Shown one piece after another: positions 1 through 11,200 of a DNA stretch of 33,943 nucleotides. A model generated the notes under the pieces. That model was given only the letters and a program-made list of their open reading frames with translations, ran no database searches and was not told the origin of the DNA. Origin of the DNA: Sporodiniella umbellata (Eukaryota; Mucoromycota; Mucoromycetes; Mucorales; Rhizopodaceae); NCBI GenBank assembly GCA_025677835.1, contig JAIXMR010000165.1, positions 1 through 33,943 on the forward strand. Reading direction: 5' to 3'. The translations under genes and the position numbers were made by a program. Position 1 is the stretch's first letter, and the number at the start of each line of letters is the position of its first letter.

Positions 1-1426
1 TATACACTGTTTTACCCATCTCTGTGAGTAGCGTAATTACACTAGGATGATCTTGTAGGGTTGATTTCAAGGTAAACATGTGCTTGGCCCTGACATAGCA
101 CAAAGACAGCAAAAATCTCCATTTTATAGTAATGTAAGGATCTTCAAGTTGACCGCTTGCTGTATTTACTTTAGTGAAAACCTAACTGTGCAATGGAGTA
201 AGGCTAGCTTACCTGAAATTTATACGTTGCTGAGCAATCTAGGCGAGTAACGCAACTATACTTGCTTTCTTTTTTTCTATCCACACAAAGATAAGGCCAA
301 CTTTGTTTTGCATTAATTGCAAACACCCGACAATTGTACTTTCTTATCTGGATTCACGTGGAAGACCTCGCTGATTATGGTCCGCTAGATATTTGCGTTC
401 GAATTTCTGTTTCAAATAAAAACAAAACATGGTTAATGTCTTTCAAAGGCTCCAGTAACAAAATACATGATGCCCTTGTATATTTAAAAAACAAAGGGAA
501 GCTTATTTCCGAAATGTACCTTAATTATATTCTAGAATTCTCTAAGTGTATAAACTGAAAATAATTGCCTACTTCATTCACGCTAAAAAGAATAGACAGA
601 TGAAGTCTTCAATAGTTTTTTTCTTGTTCTTGTGACCTAACGATTTTTTAAACCTTCGTTTGGGCTGAGTCTTGAAATTGAAGAGTGGGTTGTTTTGGCT
701 TTCGCTATTACAAAAAGAAAATACAAACAAACACTGCATCTACAATACTATTTTGTAATAGTCTATTTACAACATTTGCATGCATTTTCATAGTTGGGTA
801 GTAAAGGCTTAAAAAGAAAATTGGTTGTAGGGACTAAAGCTGCTGAACTATCGTTTTAGTTACGTCAAGTGTTATACACGACACTACGTTGTGTACATTT
901 TGTACATAAAGCGACAGCTATGATAGTCATCTTCGCAATTCAATAATTTACTCCTAAATCTTTTCGAAGACTAGCCATCGCCAAAAGTGGACAAGTTATT
1001 TTCCGGCTGAAGATATTTGCTTCGATCTACCCAATATCATATTATCAACTAATTTGCAGTCAGAAATCGAAACAAACAACAACCCTAGTGCAATATCTAT
1101 GTATTCAATAGCGCAGTAACACTGCTACTGTATACAATGACGATGGAGCACTATGAGTGCTGTTCTACTAGTGCCAAATCGTTTGAAAAATATGATGGCA
1201 TGTAATTAGACCAAACAAACCATAACTAAATATAATAAACAATCCAAAAAAAAAAAAAAGTCTCACGGATTGTTTATATTTCTTCTCCTTATGAGTATAC
1301 ATATACATAACATCATTGAAGAAACTGAAAAATCTCCCAGAAAGTAGTGTTAAATGCACAAATAGTAGGTCAAGAGGTAGCGTTGGAAACATTTTCAAGA
1401 CACTTACTGAGTAAGAAAAGATAAGA

Positions 1427-1446
1427 ATATATATATATATATATAT
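1427..1446. repeat. (AT)10 microsatellite
   Basis: Uninterrupted AT dinucleotide run in non-coding DNA. Confidence 0.9.
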
Positions 1447-3129
1447 CGTTTCTCACCAAGGAGGCAAATAAAAAAATACACTTGAACGGGCCATATTGTA
1501 TATGACAAAGGAAAAGGAGGGATAGGTTACTTCAGAAGTGTTTTCCATTATTGCTACCAAAAAACGTTTATTGCAACATGTATTTGTAGCCCTACTAAAC
1601 ATTCTACAAAGCAAAGCACTGTCTTACTATATTATTACCATAGTGTCTTGAGTTCAAAACAACCTGCAAATACGATCAGAAAAAACAGGTTTGTTTTGCA
1701 TTTCTTTGATAGATTGAAGGAACCTATTAATCTGAGAAAAAAGCACTTATCATAGTTAGTACTGTAAACGATGATGTACATAATTAGTTTTTTTTTTGTT
1801 TTTTACCAAATGAGCTGACTAAACTTTTTAAAAAATATAGAAAAAAAACTGTAGGCTACCCCAGAATTGCAAAGTACATTCTTCTTTATAGCCAATAAAA
1901 TATAGGTTGCCTGTGTTAAAACCTACCAAGCACAGATCACTACTGGAAGTTTTGTTACTGTGCAGGTACATTTGAGGCCTTGTGAGATCTATCAAGGACT
2001 TTATTTGGAAGACATTACAAGTGTAAACTTACATCTACCTATAATATATCAACCTAAGCTTCAAATGGATAATGGTTACAGCTCTATGTTAATTGGAAGC
2101 AACTCGTACTATGTCTTCAAAACTCTGTTGAATTATAAACTTATTTTTTAAAAAAAGGATATTTGCAAATCAACTTACAGTATCGTCGGTTGGTGTTTTT
2201 TGTAATACCAAATTAAACAAAGCTTACTTGGTACACAGAAAAATAAATTATTCTTGTTTCAACCAGGATGTCTATAGGCACTTACTCCTTATTTTAACGT
2301 AAAAAAAGGTTGAACGCTTTTAAACAAGTAATCAAATATGCTACATGAGCATTGGCCTTTTTTTGTGTTTTCAAAAAACAGGTGCTTGCGTATCACTTTG
2401 AGATGTACATTGTGTCAAACTTGTAGATTTTATCAGTTGGGGTACATCGGCTCTGAAAGAAAATAAATGAAAAAAACAAAAAAAAAAAACTTTTCACGGT
2501 GCACACACATAGGAACAGCCATCTCTTACAAAATTAAGAGTCTCGGCTCTACTCTATAACGCCATTCCTTTATTTTTTGTTTTATTTTTAAAAAATTAAG
2601 AAAAAGAAAAATTATATGTAGTTGAAATGCATAAAGCATATCTAAAAAAAGCAAAGACTTGTGCATAAAAAATATTAAGAATAATACTTTTTTTTTTGGT
2701 TTTTTATTTTAAAAGAATGGCACGAAAAAGCTTTCAAAGTAAACGCGTTTATGCCTTGAAAACATATTTATAAAAAATCTAAAGCACTGTATTATGCGTA
2801 GATATTCCTTTACCACTCTTTGACTTTTTGATCGAAACGTGCTATTTCAAAGCGTACTTTCCTTTCAGAAAACAAATTTTAGTCCAGTAGTTTAAAATCC
2901 ATAAAACAAAGGTTACAATGAAACCGTAAAACTTTTTGTTTTTTTGCAGTATCGTGTACTTCAAAAGAATGAAATAGAGTTAATTTTTTGTTGTAACATA
3001 TCTATATTTTTGGAACAAGGGACAAACTCTCCAAAGATGTTTGAACAAGGCATGCAAGAAAAAAAAAAGGTACTTGCAAGATCGATGCTCTCTGTATGCA
3101 TTCTTTATATACCAGATCGTTTTGTATTA

Positions 3130-3163
3130 ATATATATATATATATATATATACATATATATAT
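3130..3163. repeat. AT microsatellite, one interruption
   Basis: Eleven TA units followed by a single C and then five AT units. It lies in non-coding DNA. Confidence 0.9.
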
Positions 3164-4828
3164 TCCTTTTAATGCAGTATGGCATCGTTAAATTGAATAG
3201 TATGTAGCAAACAAATTAGCAGAACACTCAACTTTATGCGTGACACCTCACAAAACCTGAGCAGCTTAACGGTCTAAAAGCAATTTTTTATGTATATAGA
3301 AACAACGACAAACATACAGTACTCGCCCAATTGGAGTTTTATGTCTTTTTTTGGCTTTTAAAGTCTTAAAAAGTTTAAATTCCACCACAGTTTTAGACAC
3401 GACTATACGACCCAGCAGTAGCCATAGTGGACCAAAAAGAAAGAAAGAAAGAAAAGAGAGAAAAGGAAGCTTTTGAGTACTCTCTTTTACATTTTTGAGT
3501 ACTCGTAAAGTTTTATTACTTTTATTTTTCTCTTATATTGCCCCGTGCCCAGACAACCCAGTTTCGGCTTGATTCTTCTTATTTGTTTAGCCGCGTAGAT
3601 CATTAGAATGTCGCGCGAGAAAGGTAGCACCCGGAATTTTTTATAAAAAGAAAAAAAACTTTCTTGTACACGCCACGTGTAATACTTGATACCTTTTTCT
3701 TGTTAGTTTTTATAAATATGAGTTTGTTAGCTGACACTTATTTAGAAGTTGCAGATAGTGATACATTGCGTTAATACGCCGTTGTTATATAACTTTGACG
3801 CGTCTATTATGAAATCAAACTTGGTGTTCATAATGAGTTCATTCGATTCGAGAACCATATTTTTTTCTCCATGTTCTTAGCTTTGTACAACTTTTTATAG
3901 TTAAAAAAAAAACGAAAAATCGCGCATTTTATGCCTCAAATCCAAACACAAAGAGTTCCGCTCATAAACGACCTCTAAAAACGAACACATTTATTCCATA
4001 AGTGATCATAGATGAGACTTTTTCTAGTATTATAAAAATGATAGTGAAAAGATCTCAGATAGAACAACCCAAATTAGGCCAAGCAAACTTTTGACAGCTA
4101 GCTAGTTGACTTTGAACTTGCGGCAATTAGCCTCGATTGACCCTGAAACAGTACACTTTGATTTATCCAACCTTTTTATGCCGCTCTTTTTATTATTTTT
4201 TCTCGTTTTTCCCGCCTGTCAATAAGCAGAATGTATGTCAAAGAAAGAGATTTCCTGAAATCTTAAATGACAGCGTTGCTCTTGTTGTTGCGATTTTTTT
4301 CTATTTTGTGGAAAAGTCTAGAATGGTGCAATCTGAACCACCATTTAATGAATACAGATCCAGTCCAATACAAGTGGTCAGTCTATTCCAAGCCTTTTTT
4401 TTTCTTTGTGCTCGATTTAGAAACAATGTTCAATGCGAATCTGAAGAAATATGGTATTGATGTGTACATTGAACCAAGTCTTACGGGGCTATTCTAACCA
4501 TTTCTTACGTATAAACTGTATATCCCCCTCCCATGACGGCCCAAGCGGTCTTATGAATAAACTTTTTCTTTATAAGGAGAGATGGAACCAAAAGGCGATA
4601 AACAAAAAAGGGGAAAAAAGGAGAGAAAGATAAACGAACAAAAAGATAAGAGGTTTGTAAAAAGAAAGTAAAAACAAGATTTGTTTTTTAGTGTAAGCTG
4701 TTGTGTATGTGTGTGTGGGGCGAACGCGTGGTACATTAGAGAACACAACTTTTATACTAAAAATTTCCTTTTCATTTGCAAAATGTCTAAATAAAGCAAT
4801 TTCAGATAAAGGGGCGTATCTTTTGTTA

Positions 4829-4936
4829 CAGTGCTTCCAGCGTCAATTGGTCACCTTACCGAAAAAATTGATCACCTTTCTGAGAATCAACTGGTCACTT
4901 TTCGGGAAAAGCGATCAATTAACGCTGGAAGCACTA
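4829..4936. mobile_element. 108-bp MITE-like element with TIRs and TA target duplication
   Basis: The ends are inverted copies. The left end starts CAGTGCTTCCAGCGT and the reverse complement of the right end starts TAGTGCTTCCAGCGT, so 14 bases after the first are identical. Similarity continues imperfectly inward (AATTGGTC against AATTGATC). Both ends abut TA (4827-4828 and 4937-4938), the target duplication of Tc1/mariner-type transposons, whose ends often begin CAGTG. Inside are three imperfect direct repeats of about 22 bp starting near 4845, 4866 and 4889, each containing an AAYTGRTCAC-like core. It has no transposase gene, so it would be a non-autonomous element. The family assignment is inferred from end sequence and target site only. 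Confidence 0.7.
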
Positions 4937-5088
4937 TACCGTGAGTAAAATGACTGCATGAACCTTACCGTTTGTACTTGACTATTGATCAAGTAATTCT
5001 GATAGCTTATCTTTATGCCATACATACACACCACTCTGCTTTATTTTTTCTTGACATACGACCTTGATAACTCCGATCCGAAAAGGTT

Positions 5089-5096
5089 TATATAAA
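5089..5096 (+). promoter_or_regulatory. TATA-like element (TATATAAA)
   Basis: A TATA-like octamer 142 bp upstream of the ATG at 5238, followed by a purine-rich then pyrimidine-rich stretch. A second candidate, TATAAAAG at 5202-5209, lies closer to the ATG. In AT-rich DNA either could be fortuitous. Confidence 0.35.
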
Positions 5097-5237
5097 GTAC
5101 CTGAATAGGGGAGAGGAGAATAAAAGAAAGCCTTTTTCTTTCTTTTAATTTTTTTTTTAATTTTTTTATTTAAATTTTATTATAAATTAGACAAAGAAAC
5201 CTATAAAAGGAAAACGATATACATATATATTCTGCCA

Positions 5238-6068
5238 ATGATTATCCAACCTTTACATAAATATTATGGCTTAACATCTCATAAACAAGAGAAAACAGCC
5301 AATGTAAGTCTTGTTCTAACAAAGATACACAATTGACACTTTATATTTTTTCAGACCGCTGTGGATTGTACAACACTGGCGGTTCCTTACCCCTTTTTTT
5401 CAACCCCAACTTCATTTCTATCATTTTTGTCTACTTTATTTTCAAAGAAAGAGCAGGTGGGATTTATGCCGTTTCAGACTACAACCACCACACTTGAGCC
5501 GCAGTTAGACACGGTGACCCATAGTGAACCTATTGACTGTCCTTACCCTCATCATGGGACAGAACAACAGGACGGCTGCAGCTCGTTGAGTACGAGTAGC
5601 AGCAGTAGCAGTAGTAGCTCCAGCAGCTGTAGCAATCAGTGTCATAGTGACTTTGACATGTTTTTGTTTGACGAGAATACAACTACCTTATCTGACCTAT
5701 TATGCGACCATTATGTACAGTCCAAAACAAGCGATACTGAAATGACCGATGTTCCCCTCGAGACCTTCCGTATCTTTCAAGCGCCTTCCGTAGAACACAA
5801 CCGTTGGCTGATTGAACAAGAAAAGGAATGGACATTAGTAGAGGCCTCTGAAAAGTATGCAGTCAAGCAAGAGCCCAAAGATCAAGACAGCACAAGGTCC
5901 ACGCGTGCTATTCGGACCAACAGTGATTACTTTAGAATCATTGTTGCAGAAGTAAATATGATGCGTGCTCAGAAAATCGTGGGCCCTTTAAGACAAAGAA
6001 GGCTGATGGACAAACGACCTGACCCTTTCTTACCTTCGACCCCAAGCCCTCTAAGCAAGCCTTTATAG
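5238..6068 (+). CDS. Uncharacterised serine-tract protein, 259 aa, two exons
   Basis: Exons 5238-5303 and 5355-6068 are joined in phase 0 by a 51-nt intron (gtaagt...tttttcag). The ATG at 5238 follows two TATA-like motifs. Residues roughly 90-105 form a polyserine tract encoded by mixed AGC/AGT/TCC codons, so it is not a simple codon expansion. An acidic stretch around it (FDMFLFDENTTTLSDLL) is followed by a more ordered C-terminal part. That part contains EWTLVEASEKYAVKQEP and a basic, conserved-looking segment near the end (YFRIIVAEVNMMRAQKIVG, then RQRRL). The C-terminus is proline-rich. I do not recognise the family. The acidic and Ser-rich N-terminus with a basic C-terminal segment would suit a nuclear regulator, but that is a guess. 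Confidence 0.72.
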
Positions 6069-6790
6069 ATTCCCACACCTTTTCACATCTGTACATAACA
6101 ATCCCCCTTTTTTTTTCTTTACTAGCATTTGTTATTATGACTATTATATAATAAAACCCCCCATCCTTCATGATCATACTATTCTTAGCATATACACGCT
6201 GTTTTCTTTTAAAGGTTAATCAATGCAGCTTGGTTCAAATCCTTTTATAAAAAAAATCTTCCTTTCATATGACTTGCTTTAGACCATTTGTCTTCATTTG
6301 TCTACATTTCTTAAGCTTCTTTCAACAGCCACAGCCCATGATCTCTCAAGATCTGGTTTCCTTGTGAATGTCATAATTGAAATACCAGGGGGGGAACAAA
6401 ACCGGATAAAAGCTTATTGTTACCTATCTCTATTGGTATACACTATCTCTTTTCTCACATGTACACATGTGCGTATAAATGTGAGCGTACAAAATTGAAC
6501 GCTTGCCAATCATCTGCTCCATCTTCTATTTTCAGATAAAGATGACCTGCTGGTAAATTATTGCTTTATCTATCTTACCTTTATTGATAATAGAGTTTAA
6601 ACACCTAGTATGATGTCTTGGGTGTTGTTTCATCATAGCATCTATCTATTTGACGTAGAAGTATCCCAGAATGCGGAGTACTAAAACAGGACTTACCCAA
6701 CAAAAAAAGGCGTAGCTATGCTTATAGACTATCATTTTCTTGAATCTTTCATTTCAGCATTCCCTTCTTTTTTTTTTTTCTTTTCTTTAC
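6069..6790. other. Intergenic, 722 bp
   Basis: 3' flank of the serine-tract gene, with AATAAA-like motifs near 6150, and 5' flank of the next gene, ending in a long pyrimidine tract at about 6762-6788. A weak imperfect hairpin (CTCACAT ... ATGTGAG, 6454-6485) is present. I see no gene. Confidence 0.6.
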
Positions 6791-7992
6791 ATGTCAGATG
6801 CTATTCAAAAAGCAATCGACAAACTAAGAACTTTGGATTCAGTCAAGATTTTAAGAACAGCAACTTCTGCTTATGACTACAATAAGAAAGGATTGCAGGA
6901 CAGAATAGATCTTGAACTTTACGTGGATAGATTCACAATACCCTGTAAATTGAACAAATGTGTTTTTTTTTTTGGTCATTTTATATGTATTGGTTGTCCA
7001 AAAAGAAAGTGTTAATCCAACTTAGTTATACTTGTTGATAGGCCAAATTCTACTAGATAACGCAAGTGACTATCAATTTCCAGCCGATCTCATTATTCAA
7101 AAGAAGCTGCCTGACGAATTCAAGCAGGAAAGCGACCATTTCTTGCCTACCCAGTGGGATATTCGGCAAGAAGATTGTCTTTACAACTGGCTCAAGGGGA
7201 TATCGAACCATCTCGAACGTCATCTTACGCAGCCGAGACAAGAAAGAAAGGGGAAAATTCGAAAGCGAGAAGAGGAGAGTGAGTCGAAAGAGTCTTTTTT
7301 CAAAAAAAGGCTTCTTCAGAAAGAAATTCCTCAAAAAACAAAGCATCCAGAACCAGAGCCACAAAAATCAGAAGAACCAAAAGAAACAGACCAGAAAAAA
7401 AATAGAAAGAGCTTTATGCTGGCTTGGCTGTCAAAGTTCTCAGAGTAAGCTTAGAAAAACACGATAGAGCTCGCTCTCCTCTGAACGTGTTGTGTTTGTA
7501 GACATATTATATGCTATGATGATCAGGATTACATGAGCTTCAGTCTTTACTTGACGTTTGAAATCGAGCAGGAGATGTGGCAAAAAGTGATGCAGAAAAA
7601 ATCAAGCCAGGCTGCCCAGTACGAATTAAAGGTGGCCAAAGCCAAGCCGCTTGTGCCTATGATTATACAGTGTAAGTCAGTCTGTTTCTAAAGATAATTC
7701 AATAATAACAGACAGTCTAGTTCGAATGGAGCCCTCTTTTCCTAAAGGCGGTCTACATCTTCTCTTTCTGTCTGTTGCCAACACCAAAACACCCGGCTCT
7801 TCAGTACCTGATACGCACCGAATCAAATGTGAAGTAAGCCAAAAACTATTAGACAACCCAACCTGTATCATGTAACTGGAATATAACACACAACCGCGCT
7901 CTTCTCTGTTTATTTATTTCGCCTGTATTTATAGATCCCTATTGGCTAAAAAAGCTATCAAGTTTCACCTTGATGACGGAGGTTATTTTTAA
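6791..7992 (+). CDS. BABAM2/BRE-like protein (BRISC/BRCA1-A complex subunit family), 314 aa, five exons
   Basis: Hand-built exons are 6791-6944, 7042-7444, 7502-7671, 7712-7871 and 7935-7992. All have GT-AG borders and phases that keep one frame to the TAA at 7990. Known BABAM2 proteins are scaffold subunits of the BRISC and BRCA1-A K63-deubiquitinase complexes and consist of two UEV-like (inactive E2) folds. Supporting similarities include a DRFTIP segment before the first fold, then DYQFPADLII and FLPTQWDI with a Cys-Leu helix. After a Lys/Glu-rich linker (about residues 135-175) come MLAWLSKF, then ICYDDQDYMSFSLYLTFE, then FPKGGLHLLFLSV, matching the order in animal BRE (AAFLSHF, then VEYD, then FFPRDQP). 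It is shorter than human BABAM2 (383 aa) and the linker is fungal-specific. Similarity is moderate, so the family call is likely but not certain. Confidence 0.68.
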
Positions 7993-8057
7993 GCACTTTT
8001 ATGCATCTGCTCTCTTTTTTTTTTTTTTTTCGTATTTCTTTTTTCTGTTACAATAAA

Positions 8058-8455
8058 ATGAACCCTCTTTTATATTCAAACATTGAACAAGCAACTTCTT
8101 TCTACGAACCCAACAGTCCTTCTAAACAGATACGCTCCATGCCAATAGGAAACGAAAGATTGGCCGCTTTAAAGGATTTGGGCGTTACTTTTAATGAAGG
8201 CACACATCGAGTAACAAAAATTGCCACACCTTCTGGTACACCTACCTTGCCCTCTTTTGTAGACGCTGACCAGATAGAGGTAAGCAAGAAAAAACATAAG
8301 TTGGCTATTTTCTCTCTCATTCCCTCTCATTTGTTTTCTAACAGTCTCTGCTTTTGAAAGAACAGCAAAAACAGCAAAAACGAAAATACTACACGGACGA
8401 TCTGGGTATTCTCTTTATGAAAGAGGATGACAATAAAACTATTAATCTACTCTAA
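8058..8455 (+). CDS. Uncharacterised small protein, 110 aa, two exons
   Basis: Exons 8058-8279 and 8345-8455 are joined in phase 0 across a 65-nt intron (gtaagc...ttctaacag). The ATG lies 65 bp after the stop of the BABAM2-like gene, in a tract of T residues. The protein starts MNPLLYSNIEQATSFYEP, has a Pro/Ser-rich middle (TPSGTPTLPSF) and ends in a charged, glutamine-rich helix (LLLKEQQKQQKRKYY) followed by DDLGILFMKEDD. Reading through the intron would add a short basic stretch and then a stop. I do not recognise the family. The clean splice phase and the structured composition make it more credible than a chance ORF. Confidence 0.68.
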
Positions 8456-8559
8456 GTCTCATACACACTCAATTACTCGCACACACCTATCATCCTCAAG
8501 GCCCTCTCCTCTTTTGTTTTGTTTGTCGTTTTTATTTCCCAGAATATCAAAGCAAAGCT

Positions 8560-8580
8560 AAAAAAAAAAAAAAAAAAAAA
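8560..8580. repeat. A21 homopolymer
   Basis: Uninterrupted adenine run about 105 bp downstream of the stop at 8455. Confidence 0.9.
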
Positions 8581-9463
8581 GACAAGGGAGTAAATGATAA
8601 GAAATAAACTGCTTTACTAGCTAGGATTAAAACACAATGAATAATCACTAAACAAAGGGCTAAAAAAATTTTCTTTTACTGTTCCCGCTTTGTTTTATAA
8701 AAGGCTTATTAAAACAAATTGCTTCCTTTTTTTTTTCAAGCAGATAGATTTCTGACATGGCAGTGATAAAAGAGCATAGTACATACATTGACATTCACTT
8801 GGTGAGAGAATCAAACCTTAATCTGAGATTGAACCTACCGTCTGGCGAATCTAAGTCCAGATTATGGGAAATTACCTTTTCCCCACATAATTTAATCTAA
8901 CGGAAGCCCCACTCAAAACACCAGTCAACCAAATATCTTTTACAAACATTGGCCAGGCGATTATTTATTGGTGTAAAGAAAAAAAGGAAGCTTTGCCCTA
9001 ATCGGTTGTCGGTTTTGGATTTTAGTTGGCATAATAAAAAAATATCTCAGTGTTTTAGCTTTAATGTTCAATTATTTGCCAATGTAATAGGGTCAGTATA
9101 AGTTTTATAATAGCAATAAATACATGATATCTAGCAAAGACAAGTATGAGTAACTAATGTTGTAAACATGGTGTAAACGAGCTGGTAAGAATCAAGTAGC
9201 AAAAATGCGTTGCACTATTCATCTTTTGTTGCTTTCCGGTGTACCCAGCTTTTATAGTCCATGTAACCTTTCTTATAGAGGGGTTATTAAAATGAACAAA
9301 AGGAGCTGATCTTGAATAACAAATATTGAAGCCGGTTAGTGATGGTTATATCCCGAACACGCTTTTTTTTTTTTCAATAGATTGTTATATCTCCACTATG
9401 TCTTTAGTCTTACAAATTACAAGACACAGACGCAGACTGAACAGAAAGCTCACGACTCACACG

Positions 9464-9496
9464 CTGTCAAATATACGACCGCGTGGTCTTTGACAG
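9464..9496. repeat. Interrupted palindrome / bulged hairpin
   Basis: CTGTCAAA (9464-9471) pairs with TTTGACAG (9489-9496). Inside it GACC pairs with GGTC around a GCGT loop, leaving a 5-nt bulge on the left arm. The function is unknown; it could be a dimeric factor site or structured RNA. Confidence 0.5.
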
Positions 9497-10180
9497 TCAT
9501 ATATATGTACTTTTGACTTATTGATACGTATTATGGCATGTATACAGCTTTTTTTTAATGGTGTGTTAGTAGTTTACTAATTCCATAAGTTGTCTAGAAC
9601 TTTCTGATTACCAAAAAGAGTATAGAAAAGCATATCTCCTTTCAGTATTTTTCTTGTGGTTGTCTTGATAACATAAGCAAATACATAGCTTTAACCAAAA
9701 AAAAAAAAAAAAAAAGAAAAGAAAGAAAACGAGCTGAGTCGGTTACAGTTTACGTTATCGAGAAAACAGTTTGTTAGGCGGTTACAAAAGGCCATAATGG
9801 ATGTTTGCTTCAAATGTGCGTGCTGACTATTTTCTCTGTTTTGATTGGATCGGAAAAGTTGCAGGTAAATTTTTCTGCTGTTGGTCAAAACTGACGAAAA
9901 TTATTGGTTCAGATTAAATGTTATAGCGACTCCAGCACCAAGGTCGTTTTATGCCGCTTGATAAAAAGTTCAAAGTCTACTCAAATAAAAAAATTACTTT
10001 AGCTGTCTGCCTTTAAAGACTTGGCTGTGAACCTGGCCAGAGTATTTTTTTTTTTTTTTGTAATAGATCCAGATTTGGATAAGTCAAAACAAGCTTGTTT
10101 AATAAGTACATAAAAATAGAAAGAAAAGAAATATTCTACAAGTGATAGAAACAAAGGCAGTAATAAAAAAGAATATTTTA

Positions 10181-11200
10181 CTACTCTTCATGTTTGAATT
10201 GAATATCAGGCCATTGGTATGGATGGTGCACAGGAGAAAAGGGTGACGGAAACCCAGAATCGACATAATAGCCCTCATGTGCCCTCTGACGTTGGTATCG
10301 CCAATGATCCATAGCACTTGTGACCCCTGCATTATCCTGGTAGGGCTTAATGCGTTTTTGTAATGAGTCGTTTACGCTATGCGATCTGGCGTGGGACAAG
10401 ACCTGTGCGTTATAATCCTGTTCAGAATACTTTCGTTTTCTTCTGGGCTCTAGTGGATCAGCATTATAGTGGCCTGGGCTACGTCCGCGCACAATCAACG
10501 GTTGTGAATAGCACTCAGAAACGGTATATAGCGCATTCTCTGTCTGTGCTACAAGTTCAAGCACTAAGCGAAAGTACTGCTGAGTAGCTCGTTTTTTGCC
10601 ATTGTTAGCCGTGGCCATTTTAAACTGTAGACGCTCAAAGGTCACTGCATTATTCTCAGGTTGGACAGGGACCATTGGCGGCTCTCTCTGTGGGCCCTTG
10701 TCTCGCTTAGGTGTCATCTGAGTCAAGGCCACAGGCTTGATAGGGCTATCCAAGGTACAGGCTCTTAAGCGAAGATAGAGTGCCTTCACACGAACGGCCT
10801 CATTCGGAGCCTGGAGAATCAATCGGTCTTGATGCACTAGACCCGGAAGAGAAAATGAAGCAGTAACCTGGAAATAGTTTCTGCGGTAACATGTCCAATG
10901 ACACTCAGAAGTATAGAAAAATCCTCGGTCCATTCTGCAGTCCAATAGCACCATACATCTAATCAATTGCCCCTCTGGATATGAGCTTGGATCGCATTGG
11001 ATCTAAATCACTTACCGTTTACTAGTCTTGCTCTCCTCATCCTCTTCATATAGAACTAGAGGCTGACGAGAAGGATCAAAAAATCCATCTGTTACGCTGA
11101 GTGGGGATGAGTCTTTAAGATCAATCAGCCTACTTTGAACAGGCATAAAAAGTAGGTTAGTTTCTATTTTGGGACTGAAAAGCTTGTTTTTACTTGTCAT
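10181..11200 (-). CDS. NDT80/PhoG-family transcription factor, 320 aa, two exons
   Basis: Minus-strand exons 11200-11016 and 10958-10181 are joined in phase 2 by a 57-nt intron (gtaagt...gattag). The ATG at 11200 is the first in frame after an upstream stop. The Ig-fold DNA-binding domain of the NDT80/PhoG family covers roughly residues 15-230. It is marked by DRGFF (72-76), WTCYRRNYFQV (83-93), a QYFRLVLELVA strand and the closing LIVRGRSPGHY (216-226). These are hallmark segments shared with Ndt80, Neurospora VIB-1 and the MYRF DNA-binding domain. Family members bind DNA in the nucleus and regulate meiosis/sporulation, secreted enzymes or nutrient responses. The tail has a possible basic nuclear-localisation segment (EPRRKRKYS) and an aromatic, Pro-rich end. 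The exact orthologue (NDT80 versus VIB-1 type) cannot be decided here. Confidence 0.9.

Larger units (their letters stand above)
1..5237. other. AT-rich gene-poor region
   Basis: I see no supportable protein gene or RNA gene here. Open frames are short (for example 334-558, 1960-2151, 4137-4497), lack a convincing start or family signature, and sit in A/T runs. The region holds AT microsatellites and one 108-bp inverted-repeat element (4829-4936). The last 150 bp are the likely promoter of the gene that starts at 5238. Confidence 0.7.
8456..10180. other. Intergenic, 1.7 kb
   Basis: No supportable gene. It holds A21 at 8560-8580, an A19 run at 9697-9715 and a bulged hairpin at 9464-9496. A 47-codon ATG ORF at 8757-8900 follows a splice-acceptor-like tract but has no detectable partner exon or family signature. 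Confidence 0.6.

Noticed and set aside
334..558. 74-codon open frame
   Set aside because: Starts at TTG with no in-frame upstream ATG, and no recognised signature. Could be a relic but is not supportable.
4137..4497. Two overlapping open frames of 107 and 76 codons
   Set aside because: Both exploit the same T-rich DNA in different frames; no splice structure or family match. Possibly decayed coding sequence.
6228..6245. tRNA B-box-like GGTTCAAATCC
   Set aside because: No A box or cloverleaf can be formed with the 70 bases upstream.
8757..8900. 47-codon ATG ORF after an acceptor-like tract
   Set aside because: No partner exon, family signature or length support.
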